Shown here: positions 1-6,339 of the stretch, in pieces
Layout: each line of letters starts with the position of its first letter
Numbering within the stretch: position 1 is the first letter of the stretch
Assembly (NCBI GenBank): GCA_036504155.1
Contig: DASXVQ010000092.1
Location: 1-64,000 of the forward strand
Reading direction: 5' to 3'
Length of the DNA stretch: 64,000 nucleotides
Source: JACRCT01 sp036504155
GTDB lineage: Bacteria > Myxococcota > Myxococcia > Myxococcales > UBA5297
Notes under the pieces: model-generated
What the model was told of the DNA's origin: nothing
The model's input: only the letters and a program-made list of their open reading frames with translations
Databases searched by the model: none
Position numbers and translations under genes: made by a program

Positions 1-377
1 CCGGTGGCGCTCCAGGTCATCTGCCAGAGGTCGCTGAAGTCGTCGACGACCTTGGCGGACTTGGTGGGGTTGTCCTTGACGATGGTCTGGCTGGCCGCGT
101 CGGCGACGCTGGTGTGCCGCGAGAGGGCGTAGCCGCCGCCCAGCTCGATCGCCCAGTTCTCGGTCAGGTTGTACGCCACGCTGGCGTTGAGGTTGGTGTG
201 GTCGGTCAGGTACGTGGCCAGGCTGAGGCCGACGTTGACCGAGGCCTCGAACTTGCCGTCCGAGCTGTACTTGCGGTTGCGGACGACGACCTTCTCGGGC
301 TCGGCGGCCTGGGCGCCGATGGGCACCAGGCAAGCCGAGAGGGCGACGAGCGTCAGAGCGCGAGCGATGACTTTCAT
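1..377 (-). CDS. Outer-membrane beta-barrel protein, myxobacterial OMP type (partial, C-terminus outside window)
   Basis: The first 125 codons are visible from an ATG at 375-377. They give an export signal (basic MKVIAR, hydrophobic core, AQA cleavage site near residue 24). An LSAC motif at residues 13-16 could instead be a lipobox. The mature part starts with VVVRNRKY and continues with alternating strands (ASVNVGLSLATYLTDH, AIELGGGYALSRH), the pattern of the short myxobacterial outer-membrane barrel family whose members include proteins of gliding and envelope complexes. It follows the VWA lipoprotein gene by 51 bases on the same strand, so the two may be cotranscribed. The exact role cannot be read from the fragment. 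An equally possible reading is a generic porin-like protein. Confidence 0.7.
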   Translation of the reverse strand, partial: MKVIARALTLVALSACLVPIGAQAAEPEKVVVRNRKYSSDGKFEASVNVGLSLATYLTDHTNLNASVAYNLTENWAIELGGGYALSRHTSVADAASQTIVKDNPTKSAKVVDDFSDLWQMTWSAT

Positions 378-428
378 GGGCCTATCGGTTCTCCGTGAGA
401 AGACTCGGGCACGGTGGGGCGGGCTTGC

Positions 429-1928
429 CTACTGGCACGCCTGGTTGAAGTTGGAGTTGACGTCGTAGCAGACCTCGATCGAGGACTGCGCCGGCGGGTT
501 CCCGTCCTGGTTGAAGCGCAGGATGTTGCGGAAGCTGCCCGCGTCGCACTTGCAGAACTCGAGGGTGGGACGGTTGGTCGCGTCGGGCGGGGTGCAGCCC
601 TGCAGCGATTTGGCGCCCACGGTCTGGACCTTGGCGCACAACGAGGAGCGGCACTTCTCGTCGGTGCCGGTGCACTCCGAGTCGGCGGTGCACTTCTTGG
701 CGTTCACCTCGGTCACGTACACCTCGAGGGTGTCGGTGAAGGGCCCGCGCGAGAGGCGGAAGTCCTTGCGCAGGCCGCTAACCGCGAAGCCCAGCGACTG
801 CAGGGCGTTGGCGAACGAGCCGCGGATGGAGATGGCGGTGCCGCCGGTGGCGGCCGCCACCTGGATGAAGCGGTCGCCGTAGTAGGCCGGGCCGCTGCCC
901 TGGTCGGGGCAGCCGTAGTGCGCGTAGTTCGGGTCGCCGTTCTGGGCGCCGATGATCTGCTTCTCGGTGCAAACCACCGCGCCCGCCGCCACCAGGTCCT
1001 TGTGGCCGAAGCCCTTGTAGCTCTCCAGGAAGCGCACGAAGTACTGCGGGGAGCCCCAGGTCAGCTTGGAGGCGTCGCAGCGGCAGCCGGGGTCGGTGGT
1101 GCAGGGCTCGTCGGTCTTCGGCCGGCCGTTGGCGAGCAGCTCCACGTACGGGCCGCAGGAGGAGTCGTCCTCGTCGGAGACGAAGATGACGAAGAGCGCG
1201 GCGTCGGGGCGGATGAAGGGGAACTTCTTGCTGATGTCGGCCGAGGTCGGCGACTCGGAGTGCAGGTTGTCCTCGCGGTTGAGGGAGAGGTAGGCGGCCT
1301 GCAGCCCGCGCTCGATGGCCGAGCCGCCGGTGCCCACGCGCGACATCATCGCGAAGGCCGCCTCGGCGTCGTTGCCGCCGCCCGACTTCGGCACGTTGCA
1401 GGTGCCGGTCGAGTCGCAGGCGATGTAGCGGCCACTGCTGCCGCCGCCGAAGTCGAAGCCGTGCAGCGCGCCGTTGGTGCCGTTGGCGTCCGCGGGCGGG
1501 GCGCCGTCGCGGCCCGGGTCGTAGACGAGCTTCTCGTTGTCCACGTCGGTGGAGGTCACGCCGATGTGGAAGTCCACCGGCGGCTGCAGCGACAGGAGCG
1601 ACTGGATGAACTTGGGGAACTGGCTGGCGAGGTTGGTCTGGCTCGTCTTCATCGAGGCCGAGTTGTCGACCACCCAGAGGATGTCGACCTTGCGCACCGC
1701 GTTCTGCTGGAAGAAGTCGCACTGCCGCGGCACGTTGAGCTTGAACTCCGGCGGCACGACGGGCTCCACCTCGACCTTGGGCTTGCCCGTGTCCACGGCC
1801 GGGTTGCCCTCGATGACCGTCCCCTCCTCCGAGGTGGCGATCGTCGGCGGGCCGGAATCGTCGCAGCCCGAGCAGGCCTGCAGCATCAGAGGCACCAACA
1901 CGCAAATCGTGAGCAGGTTCAGGCGCAT
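429..1928 (-). CDS. VWA-domain surface lipoprotein
   Basis: 499 residues. The N-terminus is a lipoprotein signal with lipobox LQAC (Cys19), so the protein is probably anchored in a membrane after export. A von Willebrand A domain begins near residue 80. Its metal-binding MIDAS motif D-x-S-x-S (D88, S90, S92, in VVDNSASM) is intact, which is typical of protein-binding adhesins. The C-terminal third is rich in cysteines in small disulfide-type repeats (for example CTADSECTGTDEKC). Myxobacterial CglB, the gliding adhesin, has the same lipobox plus VWA plus Cys-rich plan, but many other VWA lipoproteins exist in this phylum, so orthology is not claimed. No Shine-Dalgarno is clear before the ATG. 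The gene lies between a Cys-rich lipoprotein gene and a beta-barrel gene on the same strand. Confidence 0.8.
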   Translation of the reverse strand: MRLNLLTICVLVPLMLQACSGCDDSGPPTIATSEEGTVIEGNPAVDTGKPKVEVEPVVPPEFKLNVPRQCDFFQQNAVRKVDILWVVDNSASMKTSQTNLASQFPKFIQSLLSLQPPVDFHIGVTSTDVDNEKLVYDPGRDGAPPADANGTNGALHGFDFGGGSSGRYIACDSTGTCNVPKSGGGNDAEAAFAMMSRVGTGGSAIERGLQAAYLSLNREDNLHSESPTSADISKKFPFIRPDAALFVIFVSDEDDSSCGPYVELLANGRPKTDEPCTTDPGCRCDASKLTWGSPQYFVRFLESYKGFGHKDLVAAGAVVCTEKQIIGAQNGDPNYAHYGCPDQGSGPAYYGDRFIQVAAATGGTAISIRGSFANALQSLGFAVSGLRKDFRLSRGPFTDTLEVYVTEVNAKKCTADSECTGTDEKCRSSLCAKVQTVGAKSLQGCTPPDATNRPTLEFCKCDAGSFRNILRFNQDGNPPAQSSIEVCYDVNSNFNQACQ

Positions 1929-1952
1929 GGGCAGGCTCTTAGGAAGGCAACT

Positions 1953-1982
1953 CGTTTACCACACGGCCGATCCGACCATCAA
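1953..1982 (-). promoter_or_regulatory. Candidate sigma-70-type promoter for the VWA lipoprotein gene
   Basis: On the minus strand TTGATG (1977-1982) and TAAACG (1953-1958) are separated by 18 bases. The predicted start of transcription lies about 20 bases before the ATG at 1928. The -10 match is modest. Confidence 0.3.
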
Positions 1983-2064
1983 GCCTCGATCGGCGCATTT
2001 CGTAAGTCTTTCCCGGCCCTTCTCTCGTCCGGCCGGGGGCCTGGCAGGCGCGGCCTCGGCCGCT

Positions 2065-3957
2065 TCAAGGTGAGGTGACGTCCGGTGGCATGCAGGCCTG
2101 GATCTTCTCGACCTTGCCGACCGGCGTGACCTCCCGGCACTCCCAGTCCGAGGGGCAGAGGCTGTTCGGGTCCTCGCTGTCGCAGGGCTTGGTGCACACC
2201 GGGCCGGACTCCTTCTTGATGCAGAGCCGGTCGCTGCAGGCGGCCGGGCCGAAGGTGCAGTCGCTCTCCGGGGCGCCGCCGCCGTCCGGGAAGCAGACCT
2301 TCACGCGGCACTGCTTGATCGCCAGGTCGCAGCGGTAGTCGCTGGGGCAGTCGACGTCGCCCACGCACTCGATGATCTTCCCCAGGTCCGCGGAGGCCAG
2401 CTGGCAGACGAAGCCCGACGGGCAGCTGTCGTTGGCGCCGCAGGGCACCGTGCACAGCCGCGCGGTGCCGATGTCGAGGCAGGTGCCCGACTGGCACGGC
2501 GGCCGGCCGGGGCGGCAGTCGTCGCCGAACAGGCCGCCGTTGGGGGCGCACACGCCGGCGCCCGAGAGCGGGCCGTCGCCGGTGGCGTTGCGCTTGGCGT
2601 CGCTGCAGTCGTAGAAGTCGCCGCTCTTGTCGCAGCAGCGGTAGCGGGTGTCGGCGCAGTCGGCGTCCTTGGCGCAGGTGCCGCTGCACAGCGCGACCTT
2701 GCCGTAGGAGAGGCAGACCCCGGTCACGCAGTCGCTGGGGCCCGCCGAGCAGTCGTCGCCCAGCCGACCCAGGCCGGCCAGGCAGGTGCCGCGCTGCGGG
2801 ACGCAGAAGGCGCCGCTGCCCACCTTGGCGCAGACGAAGCCGGCGCCGAAGCGGTCCTGGCAGGCCTTGGTGCCGTCGGGGCAGCCGTCGCCGGTGCAGG
2901 GGCACGGCTCGGCGCAGAAGGTCTCGCCCTTGGTGGGGCAGTCCTGGCAGTCGTTGACCACGCACTCGTTGCTCTCGTGGCCCGCCTTGCGGCAGTCGTC
3001 GTTGGTGCTGCAGGGCGAGCACTCGCGCCCGTCGGAGGCGTTCTGGCAGAGCTTGTCGGTCAGGCTGCACATGCGCCCCAGGCCGCACTGCAGCACCTGG
3101 GCGCGCTCGTCGGCGGAGTCGCAGTAGCCCTGGCAGGTGCTGGAGTTGGGCACGCACTGGTAGGGCCCCTGCTCCGTCCCGGACAGGTCGAGGCAGTTGA
3201 AGCCCTTGGGGCAGCCGGCGGCGCCGCGCGCCGGGTCGCAGACGACGCCGCAGAACTGCTCGCCGGAGACGACGTTGCGCACGCACAGGTCGGAGAACCC
3301 GCCGCACTCGTCGTCGCCCTGGCACGGCGCGCAAAGGCCCTTGCCGCCCTCGCAGGTGCCGGCGGGGTTGTCGGGCACGCACTGCTTCTTGGTGGTCGTC
3401 TGGCCGTCCTTGAAGAAGCCGACCTCGCGGCAGACGAAGGTGGACGGGCAGGCGTCTTCGGCGCCGCAGGCGACCGTGCAGTAACGCTCACCCGAGGAGG
3501 GAACGGTGAAGCAGCCGCCGCCCTCGGGGCACTGCAGGTCGGTGGTGCACGGCGCGCACAGCTGGCGGGACACCTTGATGTAGCAAGTGCCGGTGCCGAC
3601 GTCGCAGCGGTGACCCGACGGGCAGGCGTCGTCGCTCACGCACGCCGTCTTCTTCAGGCACACCAGACCGTGCGTGCCCGAATCCTCGCAGGTGAACTCC
3701 TCCGGGCACGGGTCGACCTCGCAGCTTCGCGAGCAGACCCCGCTGGCGTTGTCGAGCGCCAGGCACAGGCCGTCGGCGCACGCGCTCGAGCGGTTGGGAT
3801 CGCAGGGGTCGCCGAGCTTCTTCTTCTTGACCGTGCTGCTGCTGCACGCGACGGCGAGCAGCAGGGCGGCAAAAAGTGGGACTGCCAAGACGCGCCCGGC
3901 GGCCCCCAGGGGGAGCCGTACCGGGCGCGTGCCCGAGCATTCGCGCGCACGCGCCAT
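2065..3957 (-). CDS. Large cysteine-rich lipoprotein with EGF-like or disulfide repeats
   Basis: 630 residues. A twin-basic N-terminus and hydrophobic stretch lead to lipobox AVAC (Cys38). The remainder is an array of short cysteine modules (CxxGxxCxxxxxxxxC, CPSGF/WxC) with about one cysteine every ten residues and no catalytic motif. Such proteins occur in numbers in Myxococcota and are presumed extracellular or periplasmic, stabilised by disulfides. I do not recognise a specific function. The ATG is preceded by GAGG about four bases upstream. It starts 26 bases after the rplC stop on the same strand, so some readthrough from rplC is likely. The VWA lipoprotein gene follows 136 bases downstream. 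Confidence 0.75.
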   Translation of the reverse strand: MARARECSGTRPVRLPLGAAGRVLAVPLFAALLLAVACSSSTVKKKKLGDPCDPNRSSACADGLCLALDNASGVCSRSCEVDPCPEEFTCEDSGTHGLVCLKKTACVSDDACPSGHRCDVGTGTCYIKVSRQLCAPCTTDLQCPEGGGCFTVPSSGERYCTVACGAEDACPSTFVCREVGFFKDGQTTTKKQCVPDNPAGTCEGGKGLCAPCQGDDECGGFSDLCVRNVVSGEQFCGVVCDPARGAAGCPKGFNCLDLSGTEQGPYQCVPNSSTCQGYCDSADERAQVLQCGLGRMCSLTDKLCQNASDGRECSPCSTNDDCRKAGHESNECVVNDCQDCPTKGETFCAEPCPCTGDGCPDGTKACQDRFGAGFVCAKVGSGAFCVPQRGTCLAGLGRLGDDCSAGPSDCVTGVCLSYGKVALCSGTCAKDADCADTRYRCCDKSGDFYDCSDAKRNATGDGPLSGAGVCAPNGGLFGDDCRPGRPPCQSGTCLDIGTARLCTVPCGANDSCPSGFVCQLASADLGKIIECVGDVDCPSDYRCDLAIKQCRVKVCFPDGGGAPESDCTFGPAACSDRLCIKKESGPVCTKPCDSEDPNSLCPSDWECREVTPVGKVEKIQACMPPDVTSP

Positions 3958-3983
3958 GTGCCCTCTTACGGAGTGGTTCGAGG

Positions 3984-4688
3984 TTAGTGCTTGCCCTTCT
4001 TCTTGTCCTCAACCTCTTCCGGCGCCTTCACCACCGGCTGGTCCGCCTTCTTCCGGGCCGAGGGGTTGATCTCGACGAGGCCGGTCTTGAAGCCGGGGAT
4101 GGCGCCGCGGATGAGCAGGAGGTTGTTCTCCAGGTCGATCTCGACGATCTGCAGGTTCTGGATCGTGACCTGATCGACGCCCATGTGCCCGGGGAGCCGC
4201 TTGCCCTTCCAGACCTTGCCAGGCGTCTTGCGCTGTCCGACGGCGCCGATGTGGCGGTGGTTCTCGTGGCTCGAGGCGCTGTCTCGCGCGGCGCCCTTCA
4301 TGTTGTGCCGGCGCATGACGCCCTGGAAGCCCTTGCCCTTGGTGATGCCGGTGACGTCGACGAACTGGCCCTTGCGGAAGATGTCGACCTTGATCTGGTC
4401 GCCGACCTTCAGGGCCTCGAGGTCCTTGGCCTCCAGGCGGAACTCGCGCACGACCCGCTGGGTCGGGACGCCAGCCTTCTTGAACACGCCCAGCTCGGCC
4501 TTGTTCAGCTTCTTCTCTTCGATGGCGAGGAAGCCCACCTTGACCGAGGTGTACTCGTTGCGCTCGGCGGTCATCTTGTCGACGACGACGCAGGGGCCAG
4601 CCTGGACCACCGTCACCCCAATGGTCGTGCCGTCCTCGGCAAAGATCTGCGTCATCCCAACCTTCGTGCCCAGAATGCCCTTCGCCAT
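3984..4688 (-). CDS. rplC: 50S ribosomal protein L3
   Basis: 234 residues. L3 binds 23S rRNA near the peptidyl-transferase centre and is an early assembly protein. The family signature is plain: GTKVGMTQIF at the start, the loop HENHRHIGAVGQRKTPGKV and the downstream GKRLPGHMG, then the LLLIRGAIPG strand. The C-terminus carries an extra charged tail of about 20 residues (ending DKKKGKH), making it longer than the usual 205-215. AAGGAG lies eight bases before the ATG. What is odd is the context. In most bacteria rplC follows rpsJ in the S10 operon with rplD, rplW and rplB. Here it stands alone between a coiled-coil gene and a lipoprotein gene. It may be a relocated or second copy. Confidence 0.95.
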   Translation of the reverse strand: MAKGILGTKVGMTQIFAEDGTTIGVTVVQAGPCVVVDKMTAERNEYTSVKVGFLAIEEKKLNKAELGVFKKAGVPTQRVVREFRLEAKDLEALKVGDQIKVDIFRKGQFVDVTGITKGKGFQGVMRRHNMKGAARDSASSHENHRHIGAVGQRKTPGKVWKGKRLPGHMGVDQVTIQNLQIVEIDLENNLLLIRGAIPGFKTGLVEINPSARKKADQPVVKAPEEVEDKKKGKH

Positions 4689-4786
4689 GGTGCTGCTCCT
4701 TCACTTGGGGAACGTGCGTCAAGCGCAGAGGTTCCACGTCCAGGACCTGGCCGACTGCCGGACAGATCGCTCCTTGAAAGCGCGGC

Positions 4787-4815
4787 AGCGTACCGGAGCG
4801 TTCTTGACAAATCAA
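4787..4815 (-). promoter_or_regulatory. rplC: Candidate promoter of rplC
   Basis: Minus-strand TTGATT (4810-4815), 17-base spacer, TACGCT (4787-4792). The expected transcript start gives an rplC leader of roughly 90 bases. Nothing else recognisable lies in the 195-base interval. Confidence 0.35.
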
Positions 4816-4883
4816 GGCCTGGTCTGCCCCGTCGGAGGGCAAGCCGCCGCCCCAGCCCCGCTCCCCCGGGCCAGCCGCCCCAA

Positions 4884-5645
4884 CTAGCGGGGAACCCGGT
4901 CGATTTTCGGGTAGAACGCCGACAGCGCCGGGTCGGGGATGCGCGCCTGGTAGACCTGCTCTCCCAGCATGTAGAGCAGCTTGTCGAAGTAGCCCTTCGC
5001 CGCCTGGATCTCGTTGTCCTTGGCGGCGGCCTCGTCGCCCAGCTGGGTGATGGTGTTGTTGTAGGCCTCGGTCCGCTCCTCGAGCTGCATCTCGAGGTCC
5101 TTCTGCCGGCGGCGGGCGCGGATGGCCTCCGCGGCGGGCCCCACCTCGGGGTTCATGATCTTGTCGTACTCGGTCTGCATGTCGTCGCAGTCGCGCGAGC
5201 GCTTCATCAGGTCGAGCTTGGACTGCTTGAGGTTGAGCCTGGCGGTCCTGGCCTTGTCGGCCTCGCCCAGCTCCTCCATGTCCTTGACCTGCTTCTCGAA
5301 CTTGGCGAGCGCGATGCGGCTGGCGCCCACGTCCTTGCGGCGGCTGACGAGCTTGCTCTCGATGGCCTTGGCCTTGCTCTCGGCGAGGGAGACCGCCTTG
5401 GCGTGCTTCTCCACCAGCGCCTGGCACTCCTCGTCCTCCTGGGCGCAGGCGTCGCGGAACTCGTTGTAGGACACCTCCTCGGCGTCCATCGACTGCTCGA
5501 GCTCCTTGAGCTCCACCTGGCGCGCCTCGTACGCCTCGGCGGCCTTGATCACCTTCTCGATCACCCCTGGGGCGCTGGGCTTGTTCCACAGCCGCTCGTA
5601 GGCCACGTCGCCGAGCTTGAAGATGAGGTCCGCGTAGGTGTCCAT
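4884..5645 (-). CDS. Coiled-coil protein of unknown function
   Basis: 253 residues from ATG 5643-5645, which I prefer over an ATG eight codons upstream. A TTGACA/GATAAA promoter covers that upstream segment, so the transcript should begin almost at the chosen start. The protein is nearly all alpha-helical: N-terminal MDTYADLIFKLGDVAYERLW, then long heptad-like charged helices (residues about 30-215), then a short C-terminal part (ALSAFYPKIDRVP). There is no signal peptide or membrane segment, so it should be cytoplasmic. I recognise no catalytic motif and no named family. It is followed 195 bases later by rplC on the same strand. Confidence 0.75.
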   Translation of the reverse strand: MDTYADLIFKLGDVAYERLWNKPSAPGVIEKVIKAAEAYEARQVELKELEQSMDAEEVSYNEFRDACAQEDEECQALVEKHAKAVSLAESKAKAIESKLVSRRKDVGASRIALAKFEKQVKDMEELGEADKARTARLNLKQSKLDLMKRSRDCDDMQTEYDKIMNPEVGPAAEAIRARRRQKDLEMQLEERTEAYNNTITQLGDEAAAKDNEIQAAKGYFDKLLYMLGEQVYQARIPDPALSAFYPKIDRVPR

Positions 5646-5654
5646 GCCCGAGCG

Positions 5655-5682
5655 TTTATCCGCGGGCATTCTCGACTGTCAA
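5655..5682 (-). promoter_or_regulatory. Strong sigma-70-type promoter placing the transcript start at the coiled-coil gene start codon
   Basis: Minus-strand TTGACA (5677-5682), 16-base spacer, GATAAA (5655-5660). Nine bases (5646-5654) separate the -10 from the ATG at 5645, so initiation 7-9 bases downstream leaves little or no leader. No Shine-Dalgarno is present. Confidence 0.6.
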
Positions 5683-5716
5683 GCGGGGCGATCGGCCCAG
5701 GGGAGCCGGCCCGCGA

Positions 5717-6166
5717 TCAGGCGGGAGGCGCCAGGAACTCCGGGGAGGCGAAACGCTGGGCCATCTCCGACAGCTCGAAGGCCCGGTCCAGCTCCTCCGC
5801 CCGGTTGAGCTCGCAGACCCAGGCCGCCGAGGGATCCATCGCGCGGCGCGCCACGTTGGCCATGGCCGCGTAGCGCTCGGCGCAGTCGCGGGTGCGCGCG
5901 GCCTCCTCGCGCACCGCCTCGGCGAAGCCCTCGGGCAGGTCCACCTCGTCCGGGGGGACCGGCAGGGGGCCGCCCCCCACGGCCGCCATGCGCGCCAGGA
6001 GCCGCGAGGCGTGGGCCTGGCAGCCCGCGGCCAGCGCCGCGAGCCTCGAGCGGGCGCGCACGTCGGGCGCCCGCTCGGCGAGCTTCTCCAGGACGAGGAC
6101 GGCGCGCATCTCCGCTTCCCACGCCGCCGCCAGCGCCGCCGTCAGCTTGGTCTTGACCCCGCCCAT
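5717..6166 (-). CDS. Small helical protein, possibly ferritin-like four-helix bundle
   Basis: 149 residues, four predicted helices with Glu and His at spaced positions (WEAE at 16-19, CQAH at 49-52, then EEAARTRDCAERY and NRAEELDRAFEL). This resembles ferritin-like or rubrerythrin-like bundles. The usual ExxH pair in helix two appears as CQAH, so a complete di-iron site is doubtful. There is no signal peptide. GAGGTGG lies about seven bases before the ATG. The gene is separate from its neighbours, with a probable promoter upstream. The fold assignment is inference from helix pattern only. Confidence 0.6.
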   Translation of the reverse strand: MGGVKTKLTAALAAAWEAEMRAVLVLEKLAERAPDVRARSRLAALAAGCQAHASRLLARMAAVGGGPLPVPPDEVDLPEGFAEAVREEAARTRDCAERYAAMANVARRAMDPSAAWVCELNRAEELDRAFELSEMAQRFASPEFLAPPA

Positions 6167-6228
6167 CCCCGGCCACCTCGCTCCCGGCGCTCCGGCGATC
6201 GCCGCCGCGGGCGCGCACCCTCAGGGAA

Positions 6229-6257
6229 CCAGTAGGCACCGGCCACCAGAGAGGCAA
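6229..6257 (-). promoter_or_regulatory. Candidate promoter of the ferritin-like gene
   Basis: Minus-strand TTGCCT (6252-6257), 17-base spacer, TACTGG (6229-6234), about 60 bases before the ATG at 6166. The rest of the 173-base interval is GC-rich with no other recognisable signal. Confidence 0.35.
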
Positions 6258-6339
6258 GCGAGGGGTATGGGCGGCGCGGCCGCGCGCGCCGGCAGCGAGC
6301 GCGCGCCCGGCCTGCCCCGCCCCGCCCTTCCGGCAGCGG

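Noticed and set aside
414..2078. Long plus-strand open frame opposite the VWA lipoprotein gene
   Set aside because: Composition is that of an antisense shadow (Ala/Gly/Arg/Val-rich, no motif), while the minus frame has signal, lipobox and MIDAS. The same holds for many long shadow frames throughout this high-GC window.
4804..4809. Plus-strand TTGACA upstream of nothing
   Set aside because: No plus-strand gene follows within a useful distance and no -10 is well placed. The overlapping minus-strand pair suits rplC better.
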